DNA from: Acidobacteriota bacterium | GTDB taxonomy: Bacteria; Acidobacteriota; Terriglobia; Acidiferrales; UBA7541 | Assembly (NCBI GenBank): GCA_003223245.1 | Contig: QHYI01000131.1 | Span: forward strand, 1-64,000 | Reading direction: 5' to 3' | Length of the DNA: 64,000 nt | In this document: in pieces, positions 10,210 through 19,351 of the stretch | Layout: every line of letters begins with the position of its first letter | Position numbering within the stretch: the stretch's first letter is position 1 | Notes under the pieces: model-generated | What the model was told of the DNA's origin: nothing | Seen by the model: only the letters and a program-made list of their open reading frames with translations | Databases searched by the model: none | Program-made: the position numbers and the translations under genes

Positions 10210-10397
10210 CCCCTTATTCGGCTTGCCGCTCCGCCCGAAGTATCGAATGTCACCTGAGTGTCTCCAAAACGGTTCGTCCATGGCGAGAGCCGAGGCGCGT
10301 ATTTTCCCGGAAACGCCAGTGCAGGTGAAACAAAGTAAACCACAGAAAGAAAGTCTCCAGGTTCCAAGTGAGCATTTTGTTATTTGGCCTGAATCGT

Positions 10398-12182
10398 TTA
10401 GGCGCTCGCTTTCATACGATGGATAATCCCGGAACCTTCTTTGATTGTGAGGATTCTGTTGACTTCGAGATTCGTGAAGGTTTCAACCTCTTGGGTCGTT
10501 GGCCATTTGACCTCCAGGCGGTCTATGTTTTCTGCGTCGCCCAACCCAAAATGCAGGCGTAAGTCGCTCTGGGACATAACGCTTGTGCCACTATGAACCT
10601 CATCCGTTTGCGAGTGCTTTCCGGTTACCACGCGCACGCGGGCGCCAATGGCTGTGCGGTTGCATTTCGTTCCGACCAGTTTGATCTTGATCCAATTCTT
10701 TTTGTTCCCTCCGTCGTTGCGCAACAGAGAAGGATAGTCGTTCATATTGTTCACCACGACGTCCACATCCCCGTCGTTATCGTAATCCCCAAAAGCACAT
10801 CCGCGGCTTGAAAAGCGTTGCGTAATCCCTGGCCCCATCTCCGCGGAGACGTCCTTGAACCTTCCCGTGCCGAGGTTGTGGTACACCAGGCGCGTTTCTT
10901 TAAAAGTCTGGCCTAATTGATGTTGGTCGATTTCCGGGTAAACATGGCCGTTGATTTGGATAATGTCTAGCCAGCCGTCATTGTCATAATCGACGAACCC
11001 GGCGCCCCAGCCAACATATTTAGTGTTGCCGCCGAAGCCGGCCATGGCCGTCGCATCCCGGAACGTCCCATCACCGTTGTTGCGGTAAAGGTCGCACGTG
11101 TCGTTGGAAAAATTCGTCTTGAAAATATCGAACCAACCGTCGCAGTCGTAGTCACCCACCCCCACGCCCATGCCGGCCTGCTCCTCCCCATCATCGTTGT
11201 AAGCAACTCCGGCCAAGATGCCTACATCCTCGAACGTTCCGTTATGCCGGTTTCGGAACAGAATGCTTGGCATCGAATCCACAGCCACATAAATATCTGG
11301 CCAACCGTCGTTATCGAAATCGTAAGAGACGGCGGTGATGGAATAACGCGGCCCTGGCTTCAAGATTCCCGCTTTCTCGGTCACATCGGTGAACGAGCCG
11401 TCTGCATCATTGTGATAAAGCAGATTGCTGCCAGGCGGGAGCCCGCGGGGACCGCACATCACAGGAATTCCTTCCCACTGGCAGTGGCTCCCGTGTCCTG
11501 CGGGGGGGACTTTGGACACGTCAAGAACGATGTAATTGGCCACAAAGAGGTCAAGGAAGCCATCGCGGTCATAATCGAGCCAGGTGCAGCCCGAACCCCA
11601 GCGCACTTGGTCTTTCCAAAGGCCTGCCTTGCGCGTCACATCCGTAAAAGTTCCATCGCCATTGTTCCGGAACAGAATGTTGTGTCCCCAAAACGTAAGA
11701 AAGAGATCATCCCATCCGTCGTTGTCATAATCGCCTATGCATACGCCGGTCTGCCAGCCGGTTCGCCCGATGCCCGCTTTTTCCGTGACGTCGGTGAACG
11801 TGCCGTCCCGGTTATTTTTGTAAAGGTGCGTCGTTGGCGCCTGCCCAGGAGCCCACTTCTCCCCAAGCCTTGTCCCATTCGTCAGATAGATGTCGATCCA
11901 GCCGTCCTGGTCGTAATCAAAGAACGCAATGCCACTCCCCTTTGCTTCGATGATGTAGTTCTTGTGGTGGACGCCGCCCCAAACATTCCGCGTGTTGAGC
12001 CCGGCCTCGCGTCCTACATCCACGAAAGTGACCGGTGAGGGATCTTGAGGACCCGCCGCTACTTTCGTTCGCAACTCGGGAAGTGTCCTCCACCTCCAAA
12101 TAGGAGTGCGCAGGAAATCAACCAGGCCGGAACCCAGTAGAACAGCGGAATTGCGCAATAGCTGGCGCCGCGAAAATCTCAT
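10398..12182 (-). CDS. CRTAC1-like FG-GAP/VCBS propeller protein with ASPIC-UnbV domain (Tat-exported)
   Basis: The 594-residue product starts with a twin-arginine signal (SRRQLLRNS). It is then filled by repeated calcium-binding loops of the type DYDNDGWLD (for example DYDQDGWIDIY and DYDNDGWDDLF), each followed by LYKNNRDGTFTDV-like strands. This is the FG-GAP/VCBS beta-propeller pattern. The last ~90 residues form an ASPIC/UnbV domain (AIGARVRV, LHFGLGDA, VKWP). Proteins of this build are extracellular or periplasmic with unknown function; some are neighbours of polysaccharide-degradation genes. It converges with the GH59 gene (188 bases apart) and diverges from a second protein of the same kind. 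Calcium-dependent ligand binding is an inference from the loops. Confidence 0.85.
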   Translation of the reverse strand: MRFSRRQLLRNSAVLLGSGLVDFLRTPIWRWRTLPELRTKVAAGPQDPSPVTFVDVGREAGLNTRNVWGGVHHKNYIIEAKGSGIAFFDYDQDGWIDIYLTNGTRLGEKWAPGQAPTTHLYKNNRDGTFTDVTEKAGIGRTGWQTGVCIGDYDNDGWDDLFLTFWGHNILFRNNGDGTFTDVTRKAGLWKDQVRWGSGCTWLDYDRDGFLDLFVANYIVLDVSKVPPAGHGSHCQWEGIPVMCGPRGLPPGSNLLYHNDADGSFTDVTEKAGILKPGPRYSITAVSYDFDNDGWPDIYVAVDSMPSILFRNRHNGTFEDVGILAGVAYNDDGEEQAGMGVGVGDYDCDGWFDIFKTNFSNDTCDLYRNNGDGTFRDATAMAGFGGNTKYVGWGAGFVDYDNDGWLDIIQINGHVYPEIDQHQLGQTFKETRLVYHNLGTGRFKDVSAEMGPGITQRFSSRGCAFGDYDNDGDVDVVVNNMNDYPSLLRNDGGNKKNWIKIKLVGTKCNRTAIGARVRVVTGKHSQTDEVHSGTSVMSQSDLRLHFGLGDAENIDRLEVKWPTTQEVETFTNLEVNRILTIKEGSGIIHRMKASA

Positions 12183-12423
12183 TTCCTGCTAATGCCGCGG
12201 AGAATTCTTGTGAAGGTGACTTTAAGACGCCTTAGGTCATTCTTGCAGCGGGGCGATTATAGCACAGCCCGGGTCGCCATCTCGTCTCTGTCGACGACCG
12301 ACCAAATCGCGGCTTAGGACCTGCTGGCTTGTGCCCGGATGATTCATTTCCTTGATTGAGCAAGCCCGGAGCTTGGCGCTATAGTGAGACGTTGCTGCGT
12401 CGGGGAAACTGCGAGCGGTCTCG
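12183..12423. promoter_or_regulatory. Divergent promoter region between two CRTAC1-like genes
   Basis: This 241-base gap separates two diverging genes. On the minus strand a consensus TATAAT reads from 12261 to 12256, ~74 bases before the minus gene, with no convincing -35. On the plus strand TATAGT at 12380-12385 lies ~39 bases before GTG 12424, again with a weak -35. Dependence on an activator or an alternative sigma factor is possible. Confidence 0.4.
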
Positions 12424-14193
12424 GTGAATAGGCGACTTGCCAGAACGAAAGGGCGGAGGTCACGCCGCGAGTTTCTTAGAGCCTCCGCCACGCTATTGGC
12501 TGGAACCGCCTGCGGCACGATCTCATCGGGCATGTCGTTCAGCCGGACAGTTCCGGCCGTCTCTCCAGCGATCTCAATTCCCGTCAAGTTCACCGATGTG
12601 CGCAAGCGCGCCGGAATTTCCTTCGAGCAGGACTCCACCGGAAGCTCTGAGAAATATTACCTTGAAACGATGGGCTCTGGCGTTGGCTGGCTCGACTACG
12701 ACCAGGATGGCCTTATGGACCTCTTCTTCGCCCAAACAGCGGCCACCGCTGCCTACACCCCGCCGCACGCGCTTCGGTCCTCGCTCTACCGTAACAATGG
12801 AGACGGCACCTTCACTGATGTGACTGAGAAAGCTGGGGTTGGAGGTGAGGGCCACTATGCTCAGGGCATAGCCGTCGGTGATTATGATAATGACGGGTAT
12901 CCGGACCTCTATGTGACGGGTTATGGTCGCGCCATTCTTTACCACAACAACCGTGACGGCACCTTTACCGACGTGACGGATAAGGCGGGAGTGTCGGATT
13001 TAGGGCAGTGGTCCACCAGCGCCGCATGGTTCGATTACGACAGGGACGGCTGGCTCGACCTCGTGGTCTGCAATTACGTGAATTGGTCCCCCAAACATAA
13101 CCTCTGGTGCGGCGAACACCGGCCCGGCCTTCGCGCCTACTGCAGCCCAAACGATTATTCCGGCCAGCGCATCGCTCTGTTCCACAACAATCACGATGGA
13201 ACATTCAGCGATGTTAGCCTGAAGTCCGGAGTGGGCAAGCCGGAAGCCAAGGGCATGGGCGTCGTCACAGCGGATTTCGATAACGACGGCTGGCCCGACA
13301 TTGCCATCGCCAACGACACTTGGCCGAACTTTCTCTTCCTTAACCAGCACGATGGCACGTTCAAGGATGTCTCCTTCATTTCGGGCGTCGCGGCAAGCGA
13401 AGACGGAAAATACGAGGCTGGTATGGGCATCGACGCCGCCGACGTCGACGGCGACGGCTGGCTCGACATTTACATTACGCATCTCGACTTCGAGCTCAAC
13501 CGCTTGTATCTCAACAACCGTGACGGAACGTTTACCGATGACACCTTCGGATCGGCCATCGGTTCCACCGCTATTTTACTGAGCGGCGTCGCCATGAAGT
13601 TCATGGACTACGACAACGACGGCTGGGAAGACATCGTGCAGGCGAACGGAGCCATGCTCGACAACATCCGCTTGTACCACAGCGAGGTTAACTACCGGGA
13701 GCCGATGCTCATGTATCGAAACCTTGGGGCCGGTAAGTTCGCTAAGGTATCTGGATTGCTCGGATCCGATTTCAACCAACCCATTGCCGGTCGCGGATTG
13801 GCAGTGGCCGATTACGATAATGACGGCGATTTGGACGTCGCCGTCGTGGACCGCGGAGGTTATCCTCTGCTCCTGCGCAATGACGGCGGCAACGCCAACA
13901 ACTGGGTCAGTGTCCGGCTGATCGGCACAAAGTCGAACCGCGACGGCAATGGCTCCTTGCTCCGCCTGACGTCAGAAGGGTTCACGCAGTCGAAGCAGTC
14001 AAAGGGAGGAATGAGTTATATGTCCGCACAGGATCCGCGCATTCATTTCGGACTCGGCAAGCGCAACAAGATTGATTCGCTGGCGATCGCCTGGCCGAGC
14101 GGCCATGAGGACAAGCTAACGAATCTTCCCATCAATCGGATCCTGACTATCAGAGAAGGCGAAGGCGTTGTGCCGATGAAATCCTATATGTGA
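12424..14193 (+). CDS. CRTAC1-like FG-GAP/VCBS propeller protein with ASPIC-UnbV domain (Tat-exported), second copy
   Basis: This 589-residue paralogue of the divergent neighbour begins at GTG 12424. It carries a Tat signal (RRSRREFLRASATLLAG). Repeated DYDNDGYPDLY-type calcium loops with YRNNGDGTFTDV strands follow through ~residue 480. The C-terminal ASPIC/UnbV-like segment contains IHFGLGKRNKIDSL and IAWPSG. One divergence from its partner is that the ASPIC start (GNGSLLRLTSEG) lacks the usual AIGARV. Being paired head-to-head with a paralogue inside a glycosidase cluster suggests the two act together in the periplasm on the same substrate, but no enzymatic residues can be named. Confidence 0.85.
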   Translation: MNRRLARTKGRRSRREFLRASATLLAGTACGTISSGMSFSRTVPAVSPAISIPVKFTDVRKRAGISFEQDSTGSSEKYYLETMGSGVGWLDYDQDGLMDLFFAQTAATAAYTPPHALRSSLYRNNGDGTFTDVTEKAGVGGEGHYAQGIAVGDYDNDGYPDLYVTGYGRAILYHNNRDGTFTDVTDKAGVSDLGQWSTSAAWFDYDRDGWLDLVVCNYVNWSPKHNLWCGEHRPGLRAYCSPNDYSGQRIALFHNNHDGTFSDVSLKSGVGKPEAKGMGVVTADFDNDGWPDIAIANDTWPNFLFLNQHDGTFKDVSFISGVAASEDGKYEAGMGIDAADVDGDGWLDIYITHLDFELNRLYLNNRDGTFTDDTFGSAIGSTAILLSGVAMKFMDYDNDGWEDIVQANGAMLDNIRLYHSEVNYREPMLMYRNLGAGKFAKVSGLLGSDFNQPIAGRGLAVADYDNDGDLDVAVVDRGGYPLLLRNDGGNANNWVSVRLIGTKSNRDGNGSLLRLTSEGFTQSKQSKGGMSYMSAQDPRIHFGLGKRNKIDSLAIAWPSGHEDKLTNLPINRILTIREGEGVVPMKSYM

Positions 14194-14335
14194 AATTCGC
14201 GATTCCCAAAAGCCCGTTTTTTGAATACCGTCCGCAGCCGAGACCGGCCGCGCTACAGGTAGCCCTGGTTTCTCGCGTATGCCCCCGGCAAATCGTTGGA
14301 AGCTCACGGTGTGCTGCTCGTCCTTGTCGGGCTAT

Positions 14336-16549
14336 TTATATCCCGCGAAGAGCGAAGAGGGCGGCCTGAGCGGCCTCGAGCTCGACAGACATCCTCCCAA
14401 CAGCGATGGAAGAGGTGCCGTTCCAAAGATCTGTGGCGCGGTAACGCGCGCCCGGTTTTAGGCCGGCACGTTTCAAGTCAATGGCCTTCGTTGCAGGTTC
14501 TTGCTGATAATTGAACACTGCGAGGTAGCAGCCCGGCCCTTCTTCGGACACGAACGTATCGGTCGCCCGGTCCCCCGTGTTGTTTTCCACAGGACGGAAT
14601 GTCTTGCCTCTTCGCGCCAATGCCAGGATAGCCGGGCGCGTCAACAATTCCACAGCCCGCTCGCGCGCATTGGAGTCAGCCGCAAGGGGATCGCTGTCAA
14701 GAAACATGCCCGTGATGGCCGAGGCAATAACGCGGCTTCTCGCTGCGTTAAGAGAATTAGGCCCGACAACAACAAGGTCGCCATCGTTATATCGGTAATA
14801 ATTGCCGAGCCACCACCCGTATGTGACCGAATTCAGCATATATTCCGTGTCGTGGATCGAGCCCGAGGCGTCGCACGAAATCCGCCGCGAGTGGCCGTAC
14901 TCCGCTCCTGGGAAAAGCGGCGCAATGGACAGACTGACGAACATCTTTCCCGCGATGGCCTCGCGAATATATCGCATGCCGTGGTTATATGCTTTGATGG
15001 CTGTCATACCGCCGAGGAAGCGCCGGCCTTCCATGGCACCGTGGGATAGGAAGTCGAGTTTTACGAACTCATAGCCCCACTGTTTGAATTGTTTCAGCGT
15101 GCTTTCCACGTACTGTTGGGTACCTGGATGCGTGGGGTCGAGCGCTCGCCCGCCGTCGGTGGCAAGTGGAACATTGTTCGGATCGCGAAGAAAAAGATCA
15201 CTCCAACTGTATTGAGGCTCGGTCCCGGGCACGGGCTCATGGTCGTTCATCGCATTTCCGAAATGCGCGAATGGCACGAAGTAGATTCCAGGACGCTGGC
15301 CATTTCTTCGAATGTGGTTTGCTACTCCTTCATAGTCGGGTTTCGGACCGGCGCCGCACGCGGAGTCCCAGTTGGCATAAACCACCCCTCCATTGCCGTA
15401 GCCGCGACTTTCTAGATCATTTCGAATGAAATCCGAGACCGAGATCATTGTTTCCGATTTGATGTTGCAACGGTACGCGTACCAGCTATTCCAACCGACT
15501 GGCATACCGCCAACCCACGGCAACCGAGGAGACATGATTTGGTTCGCCCCTCCATATTCTTCCATGCCGTTCCGCCAATCGTCGTAATAGCCCATGAATA
15601 TGCGCGGCGAGACCACCTTTGTTCCGTGTACCATTCCATGCGGCAGGCTATCCTGCGTGACCGGAGACGAAGCGCCGCCGTAAACGGTGAGAGCATTGAT
15701 CTTTCCATTCAAGCCCCGGTAATCAATGCCGGTTTTCCAGATGTCGTGGCTGACCGAGCCCACTACCAGTCCCTTGCGGCTCCGATTGTCGTAGATCGCT
15801 GTCACTTCATAGCTTGATCCCGTTCCGTTGATCGGTGCGCCTCGAAAGCGAATGAAATGGTCGTTATCCCAGGGCACGATCAGCACGCGAGGATCGAAGG
15901 CGCTGCCGATATCCAGGCCCTTGAACCCTTCCCATTGCAACGGCGCAACCCAGTTGGTCTGGATCTCGGCGGTACTTTCCACGTGGACCTCCAGCAAGAG
16001 GTATCGTTTTCCCTCGTAGAAATAGTAAGTTTGCCGCAGGGCGGGCTTTCCCACCTCCGCGGTATGCAACAAGCCCAATTGGATGCCCTTTCCGAAACCG
16101 TCAAGAAGCGGGCGAACGTCAGAAGATAAAAACATGTGCTTTGCGTAGTCCGTGCTTTTCAGCAGCGTATCCGTTCTGGCACCGCAGTACGCATTAGGGA
16201 TCCGATCTATCCCATCCCATGCGTAGCTGGTCAATCCTGTAGTCCAGAAAAAGGAAAACTGCATTGGCCCGGTGTCAACCACGAGTTTGTCGGCGGCTTG
16301 TGAAACCTGGATGTTTCCGTATTTTGTGGCTGAATCTCGTGCGAGGTTGTTGAAAAGTCGATCCGATGGCGCTTCCGACGGTCGGGCAATGGCCAGGTGC
16401 AGGGCCGCGGCACCCGCTGCTGACGACCTCTTGAGGAACTCGCGCCGAGTCAGACGAGCATCACTGCTCGCTTGATCGAGCGCCACGCTGTTTTCCTGGA
16501 GCTCGACTGCTGTTGGCTCTGGCTTTCGACAACATCGTTTTTGCCTCAC
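14336..16549 (-). CDS. GH36-like (clan GH-D) alpha-galactosidase-type glycosidase, Tat-exported
   Basis: The 737-residue product has a twin-arginine motif (TRREFLKRSSAAGAAAL, ~34-50). An N-terminal beta-sandwich covers ~75-340. A catalytic barrel starts at PVGWNSWYAYRCN and contains FVKLDFLSHG (probable nucleophile Asp499) and RISCDASGS (probable acid/base Asp560). This is the arrangement of clan GH-D enzymes, GH36 more than GH27. A small C-terminal beta domain ends the protein. Substrate specificity beyond alpha-galactoside-like is not certain; distant GH36-like proteins can act on other sugars. It converges with the second CRTAC1-like gene and closes the glycosidase island. Confidence 0.75.
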   Translation of the reverse strand: MRQKRCCRKPEPTAVELQENSVALDQASSDARLTRREFLKRSSAAGAAALHLAIARPSEAPSDRLFNNLARDSATKYGNIQVSQAADKLVVDTGPMQFSFFWTTGLTSYAWDGIDRIPNAYCGARTDTLLKSTDYAKHMFLSSDVRPLLDGFGKGIQLGLLHTAEVGKPALRQTYYFYEGKRYLLLEVHVESTAEIQTNWVAPLQWEGFKGLDIGSAFDPRVLIVPWDNDHFIRFRGAPINGTGSSYEVTAIYDNRSRKGLVVGSVSHDIWKTGIDYRGLNGKINALTVYGGASSPVTQDSLPHGMVHGTKVVSPRIFMGYYDDWRNGMEEYGGANQIMSPRLPWVGGMPVGWNSWYAYRCNIKSETMISVSDFIRNDLESRGYGNGGVVYANWDSACGAGPKPDYEGVANHIRRNGQRPGIYFVPFAHFGNAMNDHEPVPGTEPQYSWSDLFLRDPNNVPLATDGGRALDPTHPGTQQYVESTLKQFKQWGYEFVKLDFLSHGAMEGRRFLGGMTAIKAYNHGMRYIREAIAGKMFVSLSIAPLFPGAEYGHSRRISCDASGSIHDTEYMLNSVTYGWWLGNYYRYNDGDLVVVGPNSLNAARSRVIASAITGMFLDSDPLAADSNARERAVELLTRPAILALARRGKTFRPVENNTGDRATDTFVSEEGPGCYLAVFNYQQEPATKAIDLKRAGLKPGARYRATDLWNGTSSIAVGRMSVELEAAQAALFALRGI

Positions 16550-16701
16550 GATTGCTCTGCCCTTTGTTAATTTCAGTTCAAGGGCTCACATTAACACATC
16601 AGACTGGCGTAGTATTCTCGCGGAAAATCCGCCGCGCCGCACTTTGCCGGAAAACTTTCCTGCCTCCATCTTTACCGTGTTCTTTGTAAATGAAGCGGGC
16701 T

Positions 16702-16869
16702 ATGATGACTTCAGTTGAGATGCAGCCTCAGACAGAGGCGGCAAAGAATCTGGTCTCTCCGGTCGCTTCTGCGGGAACAATGCGAATTTCCCGGCAGTCT
16801 GGCGTGGACAAGGTTAGGAACGAAATCCTGGCCAATGGTTTCTGCTGTGAAGTTGAAGGAATAGCATAA
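16702..16869 (+). CDS. Possible small protein or leader peptide before the methyltransferase gene
   Basis: An ATG at 16702 (or 16705) opens a 55-codon frame ending at TAA 16867-16869, a few bases before the methyltransferase start. The product is soluble, without a signal peptide or recognised domain (MMTSVEMQPQTEAAKNL at the start). The close coupling to the next gene is the main support. A weak GAAGCGGG lies just upstream. It may be translated as a leader or may be chance. Confidence 0.25.
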   Translation: MMTSVEMQPQTEAAKNLVSPVASAGTMRISRQSGVDKVRNEILANGFCCEVEGIA

Positions 16870-16880
16870 TTGCCTTGCGG

Positions 16881-17516
16881 ATGGCCCTCACACCTCATAC
16901 ATCCTGGCCGCTATCTTGGATCGGACGCTGGCATTACGCGTTTGTTTTTCAGCGCCGGGCGCGCGTCCTTGCAGAACTTCTTGCTGCTCAAATCCCGCAA
17001 CGCGCTTCCGTCCTGGATGTCGGCTGCGGTGACGGGACCATCGGCAGTCTCATCGCGCGACTGCGTCCTGACATTTTCATCCAGGGTGTGGAACTCCAGC
17101 TGCGGCCTGGGTGCAGAATCCCGTGCAAGGCGTTTGACGGCGAGAAGCTCCCATTCGATGAAGCATCCTTTGACGTATGCCTTTTCGTGGATGTCCTGCA
17201 TCACACGCAGGATCCGACCATCCTGCTCCGCGAAGCGGTTCGCGTCGGCCGTTGCTTTGTGCTGATCAAAGACCACCTGGCTGAAAACTTTCTTGATCAT
17301 TTGACCCTGCGATTCATGGATTGGATCGGGAATCGCCCGCATGGAGTCGTCCTCACTTATAATTACCAAAGCCGCGAACAATGGAAGCAAAGCTTTTTGG
17401 CGTGCGGTTTGACCGAGGTCAGTTGGACCGCGGATGTGCCGCTTTACCCCGCGCCGTTTAGCCTTTTGTTCGGGCGCGGTCTGCATTTTGTGTCGCTGCT
17501 GATGAAAAACATTTAA
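16881..17516 (+). CDS. Class I SAM-dependent methyltransferase (Methyltransf_11 type)
   Basis: The product is ~211 residues. It has the Rossmann-type SAM site VLDVGCGDGTIG (motif I) at ~43-54, GVELQ after the second strand, LPFDEASFDVCLFVDVLHH (motif II/post II) and a C-terminal lid region. A short hydrophobic C-terminus (FVSLLMKNI) may touch the membrane. The substrate is unknown; similar proteins methylate quinones, lipids or small metabolites. ATG 16881 is chosen; TTG 16875 two codons earlier is possible. No operon partner explains its role. Confidence 0.8.
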   Translation: MALTPHTSWPLSWIGRWHYAFVFQRRARVLAELLAAQIPQRASVLDVGCGDGTIGSLIARLRPDIFIQGVELQLRPGCRIPCKAFDGEKLPFDEASFDVCLFVDVLHHTQDPTILLREAVRVGRCFVLIKDHLAENFLDHLTLRFMDWIGNRPHGVVLTYNYQSREQWKQSFLACGLTEVSWTADVPLYPAPFSLLFGRGLHFVSLLMKNI

Positions 17517-17986
17517 TCGTGTCCTTCACCGTTCTGCTTCGCGTGAAGCGCGTGGATTTGCCCGGTTGTCGCCCGACTACCCATGTGCCGACAGCGCGGG
17601 TCGTTTGGCTTGTTTCTTGCGACCCTGTTTAACCCTTCCGGGGTCACTTTGTCCCCTCTCAGGAAGGTTCGCCATTTCGCAATCGCCGTGGGCCTGTCCG
17701 GAGCGCGCGCAGAAGATGTCCCTTGCTTTGTTTTTGGGACGCTGCCGCGCCTCTGTTCCCGCCGGCCCGTTTTGTACGGCACGGTGTCCCTAACGCCGGC
17801 AGAGTCCTGATCGATCCCGATCACTTCCGGATTCGTCAGGAGTTCGAGAGTTGACCGGCTCAGATTTGTGAGGTCGTTGCCGGCAAACTCAAGGAGCTTA
17901 TACCTGGCCGCAAGTAGGTCGACACGCGGTCATCGAACAGCAGATCGAGCCCGGTGGCATCAACGCCTTATTCCTCTTGCGTTATT
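17517..17986. other. Intergenic stretch without a convincing gene
   Basis: The 470 bases between the methyltransferase and proA contain only short frames with atypical composition. The plus-strand frame near 17862-17910 (EVVAGKLKELIPGRK before a stop) reads like coding sequence, and could be a relic of a lost gene, but no family could be assigned. Confidence 0.5.
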
Positions 17987-19351
17987 TCAAAGGTCACTCG
18001 TAGAGGGACCATCGGGAGGCTCGATGGCGCGGTGTTTGAACTGACGGGTGCCGTTCGCGTATTCCGCAACGATCTGGCCGTTGCCAAAAAGCTTGTATTT
18101 GTACGTCGTCAATCCTTCCAGCCCCACGGGGCCGCGAGCATGGAGCTTACCTGTGCTGATGCCAAGCTCTGCGCCCAGTCCATAACGAAAGCCGTCGGCA
18201 AAACGCGTCGAAGCATTGTGAAAAACCCCGGCGGCATCCACTTCTTCCAGGAATTTCTTGGCTGCTTCTCCATCTTCCGTGACAATCGTTTCTGTGTGAC
18301 GCGAGCCATATCGATGGATGTGCGCGATGGCCTCATCAATGTCAGAAACAGTTCGGACGGACAGAACCAGGTCTGAATGCTCCGTCGCCCAGTCGGCCCC
18401 TTCTGCCGGTGTAATGTCGGACCGTCTCACCAGCTCAACGGTTCGCGAGCAGCCGCGGATCTCAACAGCGGCTGCTCTCAATTCAGTGACCACAGCAGGC
18501 AGAAATCGCAGCGCGATGTCTTGATGCACCAGCAAAGTCTCTGCCGCGTTGCACGCCGCCGGATATTGCGTCTTCGAATCCAATGTAATCTTAATGGCCT
18601 TTTCGACGTCTGCGGCGCGGTCCACATAAACGTGGCAGATGCCTTCGCCATGTCCCAGAACCGGAACGCGGCTGTTTTTCGCCACAAATTCAACAAATTC
18701 GCGCGAGCCTCTCGGAATAATGAGGTCCACCTCGCGGTCCAGCGTCAAAAGTTCCATCACGTCCGCGCGTGTGTGCAAAAGTTGCACCGAATGTGCTTGC
18801 ACGGATGAAAACTGTTCCAGGCAGCCGCGCCAAACTTCAACCAGAGCTTCGCTGGTGTGCGCCGCCTCCGCTCCGCCTTTGAGGATGAGCGCATTGCCGG
18901 ATTTCAGCGCCAGTGATGCTACCTGCGGGATGACGTCCGGCCGTGATTCAAAAACGATGCCTACCACGCCGAGTGGGCAGCTCTCCTTATGAAGAACCAG
19001 GCCGTCATCAAGTTCAGTCGCGGCCAACCTGCGCCCCAGCGGGTCAGGCAAGCGGGCTACATCGCGCACGCGCGCTGCCATCTCTTCGATTCCCTTGGCC
19101 TTCACGCGCAAGCGGGCAAACATCGCGGCGGACATCTTTCCCGCTTCCACAGCGAGTTGGGCTGCGCGGCAATCCCTCTCGTTGCCGTTCAGAATTTTTT
19201 GCGCTCCGCTTTCAAGGGCGCTCGCCGCCGCCATCAATATCTCGTTCCGGTGCTCATTCGAGAGCCTGGCTAGGCTGCGCGAGCTAGCCCTGGCTCTCTT
19301 GGCCACCTCTTGTACAGGAGGCTGTGAGGTTTCGATGGAATTTGTCGTCAT
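17987..19351 (-). CDS. proA: Gamma-glutamyl phosphate reductase
   Basis: ProA reduces gamma-glutamyl phosphate to glutamate semialdehyde with NADPH in proline synthesis. The 454-residue product shows the aldehyde-dehydrogenase-like fold motifs of the family: VGIVFESRPDVIPQVASL, NALILKGGAEA, LIIPRGSREFVEFV, the catalytic Cys in TQYPAACNA, and a C-terminal HARGPVGLEGLTTYKY. The start is set at ATG 19351, which overlaps the proB stop as ATGA. A longer frame to 19474 would run into proB coding sequence and is rejected. The overlap implies translational coupling with proB, in the usual B-A order. Confidence 0.95.
   Translation of the reverse strand: MTTNSIETSQPPVQEVAKRARASSRSLARLSNEHRNEILMAAASALESGAQKILNGNERDCRAAQLAVEAGKMSAAMFARLRVKAKGIEEMAARVRDVARLPDPLGRRLAATELDDGLVLHKESCPLGVVGIVFESRPDVIPQVASLALKSGNALILKGGAEAAHTSEALVEVWRGCLEQFSSVQAHSVQLLHTRADVMELLTLDREVDLIIPRGSREFVEFVAKNSRVPVLGHGEGICHVYVDRAADVEKAIKITLDSKTQYPAACNAAETLLVHQDIALRFLPAVVTELRAAAVEIRGCSRTVELVRRSDITPAEGADWATEHSDLVLSVRTVSDIDEAIAHIHRYGSRHTETIVTEDGEAAKKFLEEVDAAGVFHNASTRFADGFRYGLGAELGISTGKLHARGPVGLEGLTTYKYKLFGNGQIVAEYANGTRQFKHRAIEPPDGPSTSDL

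Noticed and set aside
587-16549. Search for a SusD-type binding protein in the glycosidase island
   Set aside because: None of the proteins has a SusD-like helical repeat; the receptor is Oar-like rather than SusC/SusD-type.
17862-17950. Plus-strand EVVAGKLKELIPGRK segment as a mobile-element remnant
   Set aside because: Too short to assign to any family.
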